A stretch of 64,000 nucleotides of DNA from Bacteroidota bacterium (lineage in GTDB: Bacteria; Bacteroidota; Bacteroidia; Bacteroidales; JAGONC01): NCBI GenBank assembly GCA_022711405.1, contig JAKLFC010000019.1, forward strand, positions 1 to 64,000. The letters run 5' to 3'. Of the stretch, positions 27,262 through 38,171 are shown in pieces. The position numbers and the translations under genes are program-made. Each line of letters starts with the position of its first letter. The first letter of the stretch is position 1. The notes below the pieces were generated by a model, which saw only the letters and a list, made by a program, of their open reading frames with translations, ran no database searches and was not told the DNA's origin.

Positions 27262-28086
27262 ATGGCTTTAAAGAAATTTAAACCGACAACATCAGGTCAG
27301 CGCTTCAAATTGATCAGCGCATTTGAAGAGATCACCTCTTCCACACCTGAAAAACGATTGTTGATCACCAGGAAGAAGACTGGGGGCAGGAATAATGAAG
27401 GAAAAATGACCATCCGCTATATTGGCGGAGGGCATAAACAGCAGTACCGGCTGGTGGACTTCAAGCGTGACAAGGAAGGTATCCCGGCAGTAGTAAAATC
27501 GATCGAGTATGACCCGAACCGGTCGGCCCGCATTGCCCTTCTTTTTTATACGGATGGGGAGAAACGTTATATCGTGGCACCTCATGGTATGAAGGTAGGA
27601 CAGCAGGTGGTCAGTGGCAGGGGAGTAACACCGGATATTGGTAACTCAATGTATCTGAGCGAGATACCTTTTGGTACCATCATCCATAACATTGAGCTTC
27701 GTCCGGGTCAGGGTGCCAAGATCGCACGCAGCGCCGGGTCTTATGCCCAGCTGATGTCGCGCGACGGAAAGTTTGCCATCCTCAAGCTGCCATCCGGGGA
27801 AACACGGATGATCCTGCAGACCTGTAAAGCCACCATTGGCATGGTGTCCAATATTGACCATTCGCTGGAGACCTCCGGCAAAGCCGGAAGAACGCGATGG
27901 ATGGGACGCAGGCCAAGGGTGCGTGGCGTTGCCATGAATCCAGTCGACCATCCCATGGGCGGTGGAGAGGGACGTGCTTCCGGAGGACATCCCAGGTCAA
28001 GGAAAGGTGTCCCTGCCAAAGGATACAGAACAAGGAAGCTGAAAAATACATCGAATAAGTATATTATTGAAAGAAGGAAGAAATAA
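27262..28086 (+). CDS. rplB: Large ribosomal subunit protein uL2
   Basis: 274 aa. The peptidyl-transferase-proximal motif near the C-terminus, [20 protein letters not shown], includes the conserved His of the family. Binds domain IV of 23S rRNA. Confidence 0.98.
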   Translation: MALKKFKPTTSGQRFKLISAFEEITSSTPEKRLLITRKKTGGRNNEGKMTIRYIGGGHKQQYRLVDFKRDKEGIPAVVKSIEYDPNRSARIALLFYTDGEKRYIVAPHGMKVGQQVVSGRGVTPDIGNSMYLSEIPFGTIIHNIELRPGQGAKIARSAGSYAQLMSRDGKFAILKLPSGETRMILQTCKATIGMVSNIDHSLETSGKAGRTRWMGRRPRVRGVAMNPVDHPMGGGEGRASGGHPRSRKGVPAKGYRTRKLKNTSNKYIIERRKK

Positions 28087-28106
28087 TTCAATTTTTATCG
28101 CATACC

Positions 28107-28379
28107 ATGAGCCGTTCACTAAAAAAAGGTCCGTTTATCCATTATAAACTGGAGCAGCGTGTCAGGGAATCGCAGGAGACCAAGAAGAAAGCGGTCATCA
28201 AAACCTGGTCAAGAAGTTCTGTGATCTCTCCTGAATTTGTGGGTCTGACCATCGCTGTTCATAACGGTAATAAATTTATTCCGGTTTATGTCACCGAGAA
28301 CATGGTTGGACACAAGCTGGGTGAGTTCGCCCCTACGCGTATTTTCAGGGGCCATGCAGGTAGTAAAGGAAAGAAATAA
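28107..28379 (+). CDS. rpsS: Small ribosomal subunit protein uS19
   Basis: 90 aa; [14 protein letters not shown] start and the C-terminal [18 protein letters not shown] are standard. Head of the 30S subunit, next to uS13. Confidence 0.98.
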   Translation: MSRSLKKGPFIHYKLEQRVRESQETKKKAVIKTWSRSSVISPEFVGLTIAVHNGNKFIPVYVTENMVGHKLGEFAPTRIFRGHAGSKGKK

Positions 28380-28394
28380 TAAACCGAGCAGACA

Positions 28395-28811
28395 ATGGGA
28401 GCAAGAAAACGACTAGCAGCCGAGGCGAACAAAGAGGCAAGAAAGTCAACCTATATCGCCAGCCTGAACAACTGTCCGACTTCGCCACGCAAAATGAGGT
28501 ATGTAGCCGATATGGTTCGTGGTATGGAGGTTGAAAAGGCACTCCATGTCCTGAGGAATTCCACGACCTATTCATCGCTGCGCATCAGGAAACTGTTGCT
28601 TTCGGCCATTGCCAACTGGCAGAGCAAGAACGAAGGCGCACGCATCGAACAGAGTCATCTGTACATCAAGGAGATCTCTGTCGACAGCGGCCGGATCCTC
28701 AAGCGCATCAGGCCAGCCCCGCAGGGACGGGCCCACCGGATCAGAAAACGTTCGAACCACGTTACCCTGATCCTCGACAGCCGTCCGGTTGAACAGAAAA
28801 CAGAAGCATGA
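28395..28811 (+). CDS. rplV: Large ribosomal subunit protein uL22
   Basis: 138 aa, with a short Bacteroidota-type N-terminal extension before [14 protein letters not shown]. The beta-hairpin [19 protein letters not shown] reaches the tunnel constriction and is the site of macrolide-resistance changes in other bacteria; none is evident here. Confidence 0.97.
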   Translation: MGARKRLAAEANKEARKSTYIASLNNCPTSPRKMRYVADMVRGMEVEKALHVLRNSTTYSSLRIRKLLLSAIANWQSKNEGARIEQSHLYIKEISVDSGRILKRIRPAPQGRAHRIRKRSNHVTLILDSRPVEQKTEA

Positions 28812-28849
28812 CCATTTAAATCAATCAAATTACATAACGAACAGAATTA

Positions 28850-29572
28850 ATGGGACAAAAAACAAATCCAATAGGCAACCGGTTAGGGATCATCAGGGGA
28901 TGGGACTCCAATTGGTACGGAGGGAAAAGCTTTGTCGGTAAACTGGTGGAAGATGAAAAGATCCGGAAATACCTCAATGTGCGTCTGGCAAAGGCAAATG
29001 TTTCAAGGATCGTGATCGAGCGGACCCTTAAACTGGTGACCGTGACCATCAACACGGCCCGGCCCGGTATCATCATTGGCAGGGGTGGCCAGGAAGTGGA
29101 TAAGCTGAAGGAGGAACTGAAGAAGCTTACCAAAAAGGAAGTCCAGATCAACATATCGGAGATCAAACGGCCCGAACTGGACGCCCTGATCGTGGGCTCG
29201 ACCATTGCCAAGCAGATCGAAGGCAGGATCTCCTACCGGCGTGCCATCAAAACGGCTATCGCTTCCTCGATGCGAATCGGCGCAGAAGGAATCAAAGTGG
29301 AGATCTCAGGCAGGCTGGGAGGCGCTGAAATGGCAAGGAGCGAACAGTACAAGGAGGGGAGAATTCCTCTGCATACCCTCCGGGCCGACATCGATTACGC
29401 CATCAGCGAAGCCCATACCACCTACGGAAGGATCGGAGTGAAGGTATGGATCTGCAAGGGAGAGGTCTTTGGCAAGCAGGAATTTGTGCCTGCCGCAACA
29501 CCCAAGGCCAAACCGGCACCGGCAGGGGGCATGAAACCCCGGCCCAGAAGCAAGCCAAGAGGAGTGAGGTAA
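28850..29572 (+). CDS. rpsC: Small ribosomal subunit protein uS3
   Basis: 240 aa; KH domain with [17 protein letters not shown] and the C-terminal domain with [15 protein letters not shown]. Pro/Lys/Arg-rich tail (last ~25 residues). Forms the mRNA entry with uS4 and uS5. Confidence 0.98.
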   Translation: MGQKTNPIGNRLGIIRGWDSNWYGGKSFVGKLVEDEKIRKYLNVRLAKANVSRIVIERTLKLVTVTINTARPGIIIGRGGQEVDKLKEELKKLTKKEVQINISEIKRPELDALIVGSTIAKQIEGRISYRRAIKTAIASSMRIGAEGIKVEISGRLGGAEMARSEQYKEGRIPLHTLRADIDYAISEAHTTYGRIGVKVWICKGEVFGKQEFVPAATPKAKPAPAGGMKPRPRSKPRGVR

Positions 29573-29609
29573 ACATAGTACAGCAAATTATTTGTAATAT
29601 CCATCAGTT

Positions 29610-30038
29610 ATGTTACAACCAAAAAAGACCAAATACAGGAAGCAGCAGAAAGGCAAGATGAAAGGAAATGCCCAGAGGGGCGATCAGATTGCCTTTGGTT
29701 CATTTGGCATCAAAGCACTGGAGGAAGCATGGCTCACCGGCCGCCAGATAGAAGCTGCCCGTCAGGCTGTGACACGTCACATGAAACGTGAGGGCCAGAT
29801 CTGGATTCGTATTTTCCCGGATAAGCCCATCACCAAGAAGCCGGCGGAAGTCCGCATGGGTAAAGGAAAGGGAGCACCGGAAGCATTCGTGGCGCCCATC
29901 ACACCGGGCAGGATCATGTTCGAGGCCGACGGCGTACCCCTGGAAATTGCCAGGGAAGCACTGCGGCTCGCTGCGCAGAAACTACCCATAAAAACCAAAT
30001 TTGTGGTCAGAAGAGATTATGTCGAAGAAACAATCTAA
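29610..30038 (+). CDS. rplP: Large ribosomal subunit protein uL16
   Basis: 142 aa; [19 protein letters not shown] start and the conserved loop [15 protein letters not shown]. Near the A-site tRNA elbow. Confidence 0.98.
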   Translation: MLQPKKTKYRKQQKGKMKGNAQRGDQIAFGSFGIKALEEAWLTGRQIEAARQAVTRHMKREGQIWIRIFPDKPITKKPAEVRMGKGKGAPEAFVAPITPGRIMFEADGVPLEIAREALRLAAQKLPIKTKFVVRRDYVEETI

Positions 30039-30044
30039 TACGCG

Positions 30045-30263
30045 ATGGAACAGAAAGTAATACAAGAATTATCAACCTCCGAACTGGTGGAAAGGCTGGA
30101 GGAGGAAAAGAAACAGCTGACCAAACTCAAACTCAACCACCACGTTTCTCCCATCGATAATCCTAACAGGATCAAGGCATACCGGAGAGCTATAGCCCGC
30201 ATCATGACCGAGCTAAGGAAAAGAGAACTGCAAGGAACAATGAACAAACAGTCTGCTAAATAA
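30045..30263 (+). CDS. rpmC: Large ribosomal subunit protein uL29
   Basis: 72 aa, two antiparallel helices; [20 protein letters not shown] and the family core [19 protein letters not shown]. 6 bp after rplP. Confidence 0.96.
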   Translation: MEQKVIQELSTSELVERLEEEKKQLTKLKLNHHVSPIDNPNRIKAYRRAIARIMTELRKRELQGTMNKQSAK

Positions 30264-30277
30264 TACCATACACCGAA

Positions 30278-30532
30278 ATGGAACGAAATTTAAGAAAAGA
30301 AAAAGTCGGCGTCGTAGTCAGCGATAAGATGGAAAAGACCATCGTGGTGGAAGTTCTCAGGAAAGTCAAGCATCCGATCTATGGCAAGTTTGTCAAAAGA
30401 ACCTCCAAATTTGCTGCGCACGATGAAAAGAATGAATGCAGGACGGGCGATACGGTAAGGATCATGGAGACCCGTCCCCTGAGCAAATCAAAATGCTGGA
30501 GATTAGTGGAAATCATTGAAAGAGCCAAGTAA
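30278..30532 (+). CDS. rpsQ: Small ribosomal subunit protein uS17
   Basis: 84 aa; [19 protein letters not shown] and the signature [20 protein letters not shown]. Ends 2 bp before rplN. Confidence 0.97.
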   Translation: MERNLRKEKVGVVVSDKMEKTIVVEVLRKVKHPIYGKFVKRTSKFAAHDEKNECRTGDTVRIMETRPLSKSKCWRLVEIIERAK

Positions 30533-30534
30533 CC

Positions 30535-30903
30535 ATGATACAACAAGAATCACGATTGACCGTTGCAGATAACAGTGGCGCCAGGGAAGTGCTCTGTATC
30601 CGCGTACTGGGTGGAACCCGCAAACGATATGCTACCATCGGTGATAAGATCATCGTTACGGTTAAAACAGCCATTCCATCCGGTAACATCAAAAAAGGGA
30701 CAGTATCCAAAGCGGTAGTAGTCAGGACCAAAAAGGAGATACGCCGGAACGACGGTTCCTATATCCGGTTTGACGATAACGCCGTGGTACTGCTTAACAA
30801 TGCAGGTGAAATGGCGGGTACACGCATCTTCGGGCCGGTGGCCCGCGAGCTTCGTGATAAAAAATACATGAAGATTATTTCTTTAGCACCCGAAGTGCTT
30901 TAG
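30535..30903 (+). CDS. rplN: Large ribosomal subunit protein uL14
   Basis: 122 aa; [19 protein letters not shown] start and the C-terminal [20 protein letters not shown]. Forms an intersubunit bridge. Confidence 0.98.
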   Translation: MIQQESRLTVADNSGAREVLCIRVLGGTRKRYATIGDKIIVTVKTAIPSGNIKKGTVSKAVVVRTKKEIRRNDGSYIRFDDNAVVLLNNAGEMAGTRIFGPVARELRDKKYMKIISLAPEVL

Positions 30904-30923
30904 CTTCCAAATAAAGAACAGAA

Positions 30924-31247
30924 ATGAAAAGGAAATTCCATATCCGCAAAGGAGATACCGTGATGGTCATTGCAGGCGACTCCAAAGGTCAGCAGGGTAG
31001 GGTCCTGAAGGTTGATACCGACAGCGAAACCGCGATCGTCGAGGGGATCAATATGATCTCCAAACACAGCAGACCCAGCACTCAGAACCCAAAGGGGGGG
31101 ATTGTGCACAAAGAAGCACCCATCCATATTTCCAATCTTAAAGTGGTCGATTCTTCCGGTAAACCCACACGCACCGGCCGGAAGATAGATGCCAAAACAA
31201 ATAAAACAGTGCGGTATTCAATCAAATCAGGGGAGGTGATCAAGTAA
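30924..31247 (+). CDS. rplX: Large ribosomal subunit protein uL24
   Basis: 107 aa; KOW motif [20 protein letters not shown] near the N-terminus. An assembly initiator. Its stop shares a base with the rplE start (TAATG), so the two are coupled. Confidence 0.97.
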   Translation: MKRKFHIRKGDTVMVIAGDSKGQQGRVLKVDTDSETAIVEGINMISKHSRPSTQNPKGGIVHKEAPIHISNLKVVDSSGKPTRTGRKIDAKTNKTVRYSIKSGEVIK

Positions 31248-31801
31248 TGAAGTACGTGCCGCGTCTGAAAAAACAGTACCAGGAGGACATCACTCCTGCA
31301 TTGATGAAACAGTTTGAATTCAAAAATGTCATGCAGGTGCCCAGGCTGGTGAAAATATGCCTGAACCAGGGGATGGGTTCAGCCATTACCGACAAGAAGC
31401 TGCTGGAAACAGGTATCGCTGAAATGACCTCCATCACCGGTCAGAAAGCAGTCACGACCAAATCCAGAAGAGACATCTCCAATTTCAAGCTGCGCCGGGG
31501 TATGCCCATCGGAATACGCGTGACCCTGAGGGGCGACAATATGTATGAGTTCCTCGACCGCCTCATCTCCGTCTCCATTCCCCGCATCCGCGACTTCAAG
31601 GGAATCAGCGACAAAGGATTCGATGGCAGAGGTAACTTTACCTTCGGTGTCCCCGAACAGATCATATTCCCGGAAATCGATATTGACAAAGTGGCCAAGA
31701 TCAATGGAATGGATGTGACATTTGTGACTACAGCCCGAAACGATAAAGAAGCTCATGCATTGCTGAAAGAATTTGGAATACCATTTAAAACTCAAAAATA
31801 A
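31247..31801 (+). CDS. rplE: Large ribosomal subunit protein uL5
   Basis: 184 aa; conserved [30 protein letters not shown] and [15 protein letters not shown]. Binds 5S rRNA. Confidence 0.98.
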   Translation: MKYVPRLKKQYQEDITPALMKQFEFKNVMQVPRLVKICLNQGMGSAITDKKLLETGIAEMTSITGQKAVTTKSRRDISNFKLRRGMPIGIRVTLRGDNMYEFLDRLISVSIPRIRDFKGISDKGFDGRGNFTFGVPEQIIFPEIDIDKVAKINGMDVTFVTTARNDKEAHALLKEFGIPFKTQK

Positions 31802-31807
31802 GATTAC

Positions 31808-32077
31808 ATGGCAAAGGAATCAATGAAGGCCCGCGAAATCAAACGCCTGATGATGGTTAAAAAATTTGCGGCCAAAAGAGCTGAACTCAAATCCAAGGGA
31901 GACTTTGCGGCACTGCAGAAACTGCCCAAAAACTCCTCCAGTGTCAGACTTCATAACCGCTGTCAGCTCACCGGACGGTCCAGGGGATTCATTCGCCAGT
32001 TCGGAATCTCCCGTATTAACTTCAGGGAGATGGCCAACCAGGGACTTATTCCGGGTGTGAAGAAAGCCAGCTGGTAG
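31808..32077 (+). CDS. rpsN: Small ribosomal subunit protein uS14 (zinc-free type)
   Basis: 89 aa, the long form lacking the CxxC...CxxC zinc ribbon of short S14. C-terminal [19 protein letters not shown] and the final [11 protein letters not shown] are typical. With the zinc-free L36 nearby, this cluster encodes zinc-independent versions. Confidence 0.97.
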   Translation: MAKESMKAREIKRLMMVKKFAAKRAELKSKGDFAALQKLPKNSSSVRLHNRCQLTGRSRGFIRQFGISRINFREMANQGLIPGVKKASW

Positions 32078-32117
32078 TGAATAGTGCTTTGATCAAAAAT
32101 AAACAGAGATACGAACA

Positions 32118-32516
32118 ATGACGACAGATCCAATTGCAGATTACTTGACGCGCATCAGGAATGCGGTGAAAGCTAACCACCGGATCGTGGAGATCCCCGC
32201 ATCCAACCTAAAGAAAGAGATCACCAAGATCCTCTTTGATAAGGGATATATATTGAATTATAAGTTTGAGGATGATCAGGTACAGGGCACCATCAAGATA
32301 GCGCTGAAATATCACCCTACGACCAAGCTGCCGGCCATCAGCTCCCTGAAAAGGGTCAGCAAACCCGGCCTTCGTAAATATGTCAACGCAGAGAAATTAC
32401 CCCGCGTTCTGAATGGACTGGGAATCGCTATCCTTTCCACTTCGCAGGGTTTGATGACCGATAAGGAAGCCCGCAACCTCAACATCGGCGGTGAAGTATT
32501 ATGTTATATCAGCTAA
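32118..32516 (+). CDS. rpsH: Small ribosomal subunit protein uS8
   Basis: 132 aa; [18 protein letters not shown] start and C-terminal [18 protein letters not shown]. In other bacteria the feedback regulator of the spc genes. Confidence 0.98.
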   Translation: MTTDPIADYLTRIRNAVKANHRIVEIPASNLKKEITKILFDKGYILNYKFEDDQVQGTIKIALKYHPTTKLPAISSLKRVSKPGLRKYVNAEKLPRVLNGLGIAILSTSQGLMTDKEARNLNIGGEVLCYIS

Positions 32517-32532
32517 AACAGGAGACCAAACC

Positions 32533-33090
32533 ATGTCACGAATAGGAAAACTGCCCATACCCATTCCCGATGGTGTCAAGGTGACGATCACCGATGAAAA
32601 TCTGGTGACCGTGAAGGGTAATCTGGGAGAATTAAGCCAGCAGGTCGACCCCCAGATCGAATTAAAGATCGAGGACGGCACCCTTCACATCTTACGGCAT
32701 TCCGACGAAATCGATCCAAGGTCCAAACATGGTCTGTACCGTGCTTTGCTTGCCAATATGGTCAAAGGTGTTTCCACTGGTTTCACAGTGACCCAGGAAA
32801 TGGTGGGCGTCGGATACAAGGCTGTGCTGACCGGCCAGTTGCTCGACATATCGGTGGGCTATTCTCATAACATCATATTTCAGCTTCCTCCCGAAGTCAG
32901 GGCCGAAGTAAAGATCGAAAGAGGGAAGAATCCCCTGATCATCATGCAATCGTATGACCGGCAGCTGCTGGGACAGGTGGCAGCCAAGATACGTTCGTTC
33001 AGGGCGCCCGAACCGTACAAAGGCAAAGGGATCAAGTTTGAGAACGAGGAACTGAGAAGAAAAGCCGGTAAGGCCGCAGAAAAGAAATAA
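32533..33090 (+). CDS. rplF: Large ribosomal subunit protein uL6
   Basis: 185 aa from ATG 32533, where conserved MSRIGKLPIPIPDGVKV begins; the in-frame ATG at 32491 lies inside rpsH and is rejected. C-terminal PEPYKGKGIKFENEELRRK is intact. Confidence 0.97.
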   Translation: MSRIGKLPIPIPDGVKVTITDENLVTVKGNLGELSQQVDPQIELKIEDGTLHILRHSDEIDPRSKHGLYRALLANMVKGVSTGFTVTQEMVGVGYKAVLTGQLLDISVGYSHNIIFQLPPEVRAEVKIERGKNPLIIMQSYDRQLLGQVAAKIRSFRAPEPYKGKGIKFENEELRRKAGKAAEKK

Positions 33091-33121
33091 CCTTTTTACA
33101 ATCGATTAATATACCTGAAGA

Positions 33122-33484
33122 ATGTCGATAAGCAGTAATAAAGAATACAGGAGGTCCAGGATCCGGATGAGGATCCGGAAGGTCGTCAGTGGTACGGCCC
33201 AGAGACCCCGTTTGAGCGTTTTCAGAAGCAACCGTGATATTTATGTTCAGCTGGTGGATGATATGAGCGGACGGACACTGTTTTCAGTATCTTCACGTCA
33301 GCCGGAAGTGGTTGATCAGAAGACCACCAAAATTGAACAGGCAAAGCAGGTAGGCATGCTTGTGGCAAAAAAAGCACTGGAGTCCGGGATCAGCGAGTGC
33401 GTGTTCGACCGCGGAGGATACCTGTACCATGGAAGAGTTAAATCATTGGCTGAAGCAGCCAGGGAAGGCGGACTTAAATTTTAA
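33122..33484 (+). CDS. rplR: Large ribosomal subunit protein uL18
   Basis: 120 aa; [20 protein letters not shown] core and [20 protein letters not shown] end. Binds 5S rRNA. 6 bp before rpsE. Confidence 0.98.
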   Translation: MSISSNKEYRRSRIRMRIRKVVSGTAQRPRLSVFRSNRDIYVQLVDDMSGRTLFSVSSRQPEVVDQKTTKIEQAKQVGMLVAKKALESGISECVFDRGGYLYHGRVKSLAEAAREGGLKF

Positions 33485-33490
33485 CAGAAA

Positions 33491-34009
33491 ATGGCTAATT
33501 TGAATGTCAGAAGAGTAAAATCAAGCGAAATCGAATTCAAGGATAAGCTTGTGAGCATACAGCGCGTGACCAAAGTGACAAAAGGGGGACGAACTTTCAG
33601 TTTCTCAGCAGTGGTCGTTGTGGGGAATGAAAACGGAGTGGTGGGCCACGGACTGGGTAAGGCTAAAGAGGTGACCGCCGCCATCGCCAAAGGGATCGAT
33701 GATGCAAAAAAGAACCTGATCAAAGTTCCCGTGCTCAAAGGCACCCTGCCTCACGAACAGCTTGGCAAGTACAGTGGTGCATTGGTTTACCTCAAGCCTG
33801 CCGCCCCGGGTACCGGCGTGATCGCAGGTGGTGCCATGCGTGCTGTGCTGGAAAGCGTCGGGATCAAGGACGTGCTGGCCAAATCCAAAGGCTCCTCCAA
33901 CCCTCACAGCGTGGTCAAGGCCACCATCAACGCCCTGATGCAGATGCGGGATCCCTATGCCGTAGCCCAGCTGAGAAATATACCAATGGAAAAAGTGTTC
34001 AACGGATAA
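33491..34009 (+). CDS. rpsE: Small ribosomal subunit protein uS5
   Basis: 172 aa; double-stranded-RNA-binding N-domain with [16 protein letters not shown] and [20 protein letters not shown]-domain with [17 protein letters not shown]. Confidence 0.98.
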   Translation: MANLNVRRVKSSEIEFKDKLVSIQRVTKVTKGGRTFSFSAVVVVGNENGVVGHGLGKAKEVTAAIAKGIDDAKKNLIKVPVLKGTLPHEQLGKYSGALVYLKPAAPGTGVIAGGAMRAVLESVGIKDVLAKSKGSSNPHSVVKATINALMQMRDPYAVAQLRNIPMEKVFNG

Positions 34010-34022
34010 AAGCGAATACCCC

Positions 34023-34202
34023 ATGAATAAACTTAAAGTCACACAGATCAGAAGCGGGATCGGTAAACCCGAGCGCCAGAAGAGAACGCTGAAAGCCTTG
34101 GGAATCAAACGTATGCACCAGACTGTCGAGGTAATGCCCACTCCCCAGATCCTGGGTATGATCGAAAAAGTACGCCATCTGGTGGAAGTGGAAGAAATGT
34201 AA
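34023..34202 (+). CDS. rpmD: Large ribosomal subunit protein uL30
   Basis: 59 aa, ATG 34023 to TAA 34200-34202. Begins MNKLKVTQIRSGIGKPERQK and continues with LKALGIKRMHQTVEV, the family's core; the C-terminus ends in VEVEEM. Between rpsE and rplO as in all bacterial spc operons. Confidence 0.97.
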   Translation: MNKLKVTQIRSGIGKPERQKRTLKALGIKRMHQTVEVMPTPQILGMIEKVRHLVEVEEM

Positions 34203-34233
34203 CATATCAACGAACTTTTGATAATATCAGACT

Positions 34234-34689
34234 ATGATGGACTTAAGTAATTTGAAACCGGCTGAAGGTTCGGTAAAGAAAAGCAAACGTGTTGGAAGAG
34301 GTCAGGGTTCCGGCAAGGGAGGTACTTCGACAAGGGGCCATAAGGGCGCCAAATCCAGATCCGGATATAAACGGAAAGTCGGCTTCGAGGGTGGACAGAT
34401 GCCGCTGCACCGCCGTGTTCCCAAATATGGTTTCACCAACTTTAACAGGATTGAATTCCGCAGTATCAACCTGGACTTGCTTCAGCGACTGTTTGATGCC
34501 AAAGGGATCACTTATTTTGATCAGGATGTGCTTGTGGCAAACGGTCTGGCCGGAAAAAATGACCGGATCAAAATCCTGGGCAGGGGAGAACTTTCAGCGA
34601 AACTGGATGTGAAAGCACATGCATTTTCCGCCTCGGCAATGAAGTCTATCGAATCTAACGGTGGTGTTGCAACAAAAATTCAGCTTTAA
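34234..34689 (+). CDS. rplO: Large ribosomal subunit protein uL15
   Basis: 151 aa; LSNLKPAEGSVKKSKRVGRG start and GFEGGQMPLHRRVPKYGFTN. Two adjacent ATG codons (34234, 34237) could start it. The stop codon overlaps the secY start (TAATG). Confidence 0.97.
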   Translation: MMDLSNLKPAEGSVKKSKRVGRGQGSGKGGTSTRGHKGAKSRSGYKRKVGFEGGQMPLHRRVPKYGFTNFNRIEFRSINLDLLQRLFDAKGITYFDQDVLVANGLAGKNDRIKILGRGELSAKLDVKAHAFSASAMKSIESNGGVATKIQL

Positions 34690-36053
34690 TGAAACGATTT
34701 ATCGAGACCTTAAGGAACATTTATAAGATTGAGGACCTTCGCAAGAGGATCCTCTATACCCTCGGTATCATCCTGATTTACCGGTTAGGGGCCTATGTTG
34801 TGCTTCCGGGCATCGATCCGAACCAGCTGGGAGGCCTGCAGAACCAGGGCAAGTCAGGATTGCTGGGCCTTCTGAATATGTTCTCCGGCGGTGCCTTCTC
34901 CAACGCATCCATCTTCGCCCTCGGGATCATGCCCTACATCTCTGCCTCCATCGTTGTGCAGCTGCTGGGTATGGCCATCCCTTATTTCCAGAAGCTGCAG
35001 CGCGAGGGGGAAAGCGGCAGGAAGAAGATGAACCAGATCACGCGATACCTGACGGTGGCTATCCTCATATTCCAGTCACCCGCGTATATTGCCAATATTG
35101 TGAACCAGATCCCACCGGAAGGAATTTATCCCTTCCGCTCGGATATCACCTCCCATTCGGTGTTTTCCTTTTTCGGCATCTCATCCGTCATCATCCTTAC
35201 GGCCGGCTCGCTGTTCATCATGTGGCTGGGCGAACGCATCACCGATAAAGGAATCGGCAACGGGATATCTCTTATCATTATGATCGGTATCATTGCCCGT
35301 CTGCCATTTGCACTCTTCGGCGAACTGATTTCCCGCCTGGAAACCCAGGGAGGAGGCCTGGTGGTGTTCTTTGTCGAGATCGCCGTGCTAATCATGGTTA
35401 TCCTTCTCTGTATCCTTCTGGTACAGGGAACCCGGAAAATACCGGTACAGTATGCCAAGCGAATCGTCGGAAACAAACAGTACGGTGGAGTGCGGCAGTA
35501 TATACCCCTGAAGGTGAATGCCGCGGGAGTGATGCCCATCATCTTTGCCCAGGCGATCATGTTCCTGCCCCTGACCTTCGCCAGCTTCGGCTCGCAGGGA
35601 ATGTCGGGTTTTGCGGCCACATTCAGCAATATGAACGGATTCTGGTACAACTTTGTATATGCCATCCTGATCATCCTGTTCACCTACTTCTACACGGCCA
35701 TCACGATCAATCCCAGCCAGATGGCCGAGGATATGAAAAAGAACGGTGGATTCATTCCCGGTGTGAAACCCGGCAGAAAGACCGCTGAATTCATTGATAA
35801 TATCATGTCGCGCATCACCCTGCCAGGCTCCATATTCCTGGCATTCGTGGCGATCATGCCTGCTTTTGTGAGGTTATTGGGTGTCAATACCCAGTTTGCC
35901 CAGTTCTACGGTGGCACATCCCTTCTGATCCTTGTGGGTGTCGTGCTCGATACGCTCCAGCAGATCGAAAGTCACCTGCTGATGCGTCATTACGACGGAT
36001 TGACCAAGACCGGGAGGATAAAGGGACGCTCTTCCATGAGCATGGGCACCTAA
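34689..36053 (+). CDS. secY: Protein translocase channel subunit SecY
   Basis: 454 aa with ten membrane helices. Plug and helix 2 region GLLNMFSGGAFSNASIFALG, cytoplasmic loop residues VQGTRKIPVQYAKR, and the C-terminal loop region MKKNGGFIPGVKPGRKTAEF that meets SecA and ribosomes. Coupled to rplO by a one-base overlap. Confidence 0.98.
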   Translation: MKRFIETLRNIYKIEDLRKRILYTLGIILIYRLGAYVVLPGIDPNQLGGLQNQGKSGLLGLLNMFSGGAFSNASIFALGIMPYISASIVVQLLGMAIPYFQKLQREGESGRKKMNQITRYLTVAILIFQSPAYIANIVNQIPPEGIYPFRSDITSHSVFSFFGISSVIILTAGSLFIMWLGERITDKGIGNGISLIIMIGIIARLPFALFGELISRLETQGGGLVVFFVEIAVLIMVILLCILLVQGTRKIPVQYAKRIVGNKQYGGVRQYIPLKVNAAGVMPIIFAQAIMFLPLTFASFGSQGMSGFAATFSNMNGFWYNFVYAILIILFTYFYTAITINPSQMAEDMKKNGGFIPGVKPGRKTAEFIDNIMSRITLPGSIFLAFVAIMPAFVRLLGVNTQFAQFYGGTSLLILVGVVLDTLQQIESHLLMRHYDGLTKTGRIKGRSSMSMGT

Positions 36054-36087
36054 CGTTGAATAGGGGGAAGTGGAGGTGTTTGAGAAA

Positions 36088-36873
36088 ATGATGGTGAAAA
36101 CCGAAGAAGAAATTCACTATATTAAGATAAGTTCTTTGATTGTTGGGAAAGCTCTTGCCGAGGTAGCAAGGCACATCCGGCCAGGGATCACAACCCTGGA
36201 ACTGGACAGGATCGCTGAGGAATTCATCCGTGATCATGGAGCCAGGCCTGCGTTCAAAGGGTATGAAGGGTATCCTGCAACGTTGTGCGTCTCCCTGAAC
36301 GAACAGGTGGTTCACGGTATCCCCGGGAAAAGGGAAATAAAGGAAGGGGACATCGTATCGATCGATTGCGGGGCGGTGAAGGATCATTTCTACGGCGATT
36401 CGGCCTATACGTTCGCAGTGGGGGATGTCCCAGAGGATGCACTGATGCTCATGAAACGAACAAAAGAAGCACTCTATAAAGGGATCGAAGCGGCTGTGGC
36501 CGGGAAACGTGTGGGAGATGTCGGCTTTGCAGTTCAAAACTGGGTGGAGCAATATGGTTACAGCGTCGTCAGGGATCTGGTAGGACACGGAATCGGGAGA
36601 AACCTGCATGAAAAGCCGGAGGTACCGAACTATGGACAGCGAGGAACAGGCATCAAGCTTGTGGAGGGAATGACCATTTGCATCGAACCCATGATCAACC
36701 TCGGGACAAGATCCGTGATACAGGAACAGGATGGATGGACCATCCGCACCGCTGACCGGAAATCATCAGCCCATTATGAGCATGCAGTGGCGATCAGAAA
36801 GGACGGATGTGAACTATTATCAACCTTTGAATTTATCGAAGAAGTAGTTAATCAACATATTTTCAGGAACTAA
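36088..36873 (+). CDS. map: Methionine aminopeptidase, type I
   Basis: 261 aa from ATG 36088 (ATG 36091 or GTG 36070 also in frame; conserved sequence starts at VKTEEEIHYIKISS). Metal ligands occur in the usual order: Asp in DIVSIDCGAVKDHFYGDSAY (two Asp), His in DLVGHGIGRNLHE, Glu in TICIEPM and Glu in HYEHAVAI. Removes initiator Met from nascent chains. Between secY and infA as in many Gram-negative and Gram-positive spc operons; infA starts on the next base after its stop. Confidence 0.96.
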   Translation: MMVKTEEEIHYIKISSLIVGKALAEVARHIRPGITTLELDRIAEEFIRDHGARPAFKGYEGYPATLCVSLNEQVVHGIPGKREIKEGDIVSIDCGAVKDHFYGDSAYTFAVGDVPEDALMLMKRTKEALYKGIEAAVAGKRVGDVGFAVQNWVEQYGYSVVRDLVGHGIGRNLHEKPEVPNYGQRGTGIKLVEGMTICIEPMINLGTRSVIQEQDGWTIRTADRKSSAHYEHAVAIRKDGCELLSTFEFIEEVVNQHIFRN

Positions 36874-37092
36874 ATGACGAAGCAGTTATCGATCGAACAG
36901 GATGGCATTGTGAAGGAATCACTTGGTAATGCTATGTTCCGCGTTGAACTGGAAAACGGGCATGTGATCACAGCCCACATTTCCGGCAAAATGCGCATGC
37001 ATTACATCAAGATCCTGCCCGGCGATAAAGTGAAAGTCGCTATGTCACCCTATGACCTGACAAAAGGAAGGATTACCTACAGGTATAAATAA
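36874..37092 (+). CDS. infA: Translation initiation factor IF-1
   Basis: 72 aa, a single S1-like OB fold: [39 protein letters not shown] and [13 protein letters not shown]. Abuts map with no gap. Confidence 0.98.
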   Translation: MTKQLSIEQDGIVKESLGNAMFRVELENGHVITAHISGKMRMHYIKILPGDKVKVAMSPYDLTKGRITYRYK

Positions 37093-37159
37093 ATTGAAGC
37101 TTCCGGCCACAATGACCGGAAGACAGCCATAACAGTCTGAAATTGTAAATTGAACTCCA

Positions 37160-37276
37160 ATGAAAGTAAGGGCATCCGTTAAGAAAAGAACTCCTGAATG
37201 CAAGATTGTCAGAAGGAAAGGAAGGATCTACATCATCAACAAGAAAAATCCGAAGTTGAAACAGCGGCAGGGATAA
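37160..37276 (+). CDS. rpmJ: Large ribosomal subunit protein bL36 (zinc-free)
   Basis: 38 aa, ATG 37160 to TAA 37274-37276. [20 protein letters not shown] aligns without gaps to E. coli L36, but three of the four zinc ligands are replaced (positions 11, 27 and 33 are Thr, Asn and Leu; only Cys14 remains). It therefore belongs to the non-zinc-binding type. Confidence 0.96.
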   Translation: MKVRASVKKRTPECKIVRRKGRIYIINKKNPKLKQRQG

Positions 37277-37329
37277 GGAGTGACCAGACCTTGCACCGTT
37301 AAATCCAACAACACAATAAACAACATACC

Positions 37330-37710
37330 ATGGCTAGAATCTCGGGTATTGACATACCAAAGAACAAACGCGGCGAAGTTGCACTGACCTATATCTATGG
37401 CATTGGTAAAAGCAGCGCCCGCCACATCCTTCAACAGGCGGAAGTGGATATCAATAAGAAAGTACAGGACTGGAACGACCAGGAACTGACAAAGATCCGG
37501 ACCGTCATCAACGAAAATATGAAAGTCGAGGGAGAACTGAGGTCTGAAGTTCAGATGAATATCAAGCGTTTGATGGATATCGGCGCTTACAGGGGTATCC
37601 GCCATCGTCTGGGACTACCTGTCAGGGGTCAGAGTACCAAAAACAACGCACGGACGCGTAAAGGAAGAAGAAAAACGGTTGCCAACAAAAAGAAGGCTCC
37701 CAAAGGTTAA
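37330..37710 (+). CDS. rpsM: Small ribosomal subunit protein uS13
   Basis: 126 aa; [20 protein letters not shown] start and C-terminal [20 protein letters not shown]. Contacts P-site tRNA. First gene of the alpha segment. Confidence 0.98.
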   Translation: MARISGIDIPKNKRGEVALTYIYGIGKSSARHILQQAEVDINKKVQDWNDQELTKIRTVINENMKVEGELRSEVQMNIKRLMDIGAYRGIRHRLGLPVRGQSTKNNARTRKGRRKTVANKKKAPKG

Positions 37711-37752
37711 AAATCATTCACTAATCATTGATCAGCGCGAAACAACAAATCT

Positions 37753-38142
37753 ATGGCTAAAACGACAAAATCGGTCAAGAAACGAGTGGTCAGGATTGAT
37801 CCTATTGGACATGCATACATCATGGCTTCGTTCAATAATATCATCATCTCCCTGACCAACAGCGCAGGACAGGTCATTTCCTGGTCTTCTGCCGGTAAAA
37901 TGGGATTCAAGGGTTCAAAGAAGAACACGCCCTATGCAGCTCAGATGGCTGCACAGGACTGTTCCAAGCAAGCGTACGACCTTGGACTGCGCAAAGTGAA
38001 GGTATATGTCAAAGGACCCGGTGCCGGCCGCGAATCTGCCATCCGCACCATCCATACCAATGGCATCGAAGTGACAGAGATCTGCGACATCACCCCGATC
38101 CCTCATAATGGATGCAGACCGCCCAAACGAAGAAGAGTATAA
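37753..38142 (+). CDS. rpsK: Small ribosomal subunit protein uS11
   Basis: 129 aa; [20 protein letters not shown] and the C-terminal [17 protein letters not shown] signature. Confidence 0.98.
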   Translation: MAKTTKSVKKRVVRIDPIGHAYIMASFNNIIISLTNSAGQVISWSSAGKMGFKGSKKNTPYAAQMAAQDCSKQAYDLGLRKVKVYVKGPGAGRESAIRTIHTNGIEVTEICDITPIPHNGCRPPKRRRV

Positions 38143-38171
38143 AACCGCAACAATATTAAATCAATAAGGGT

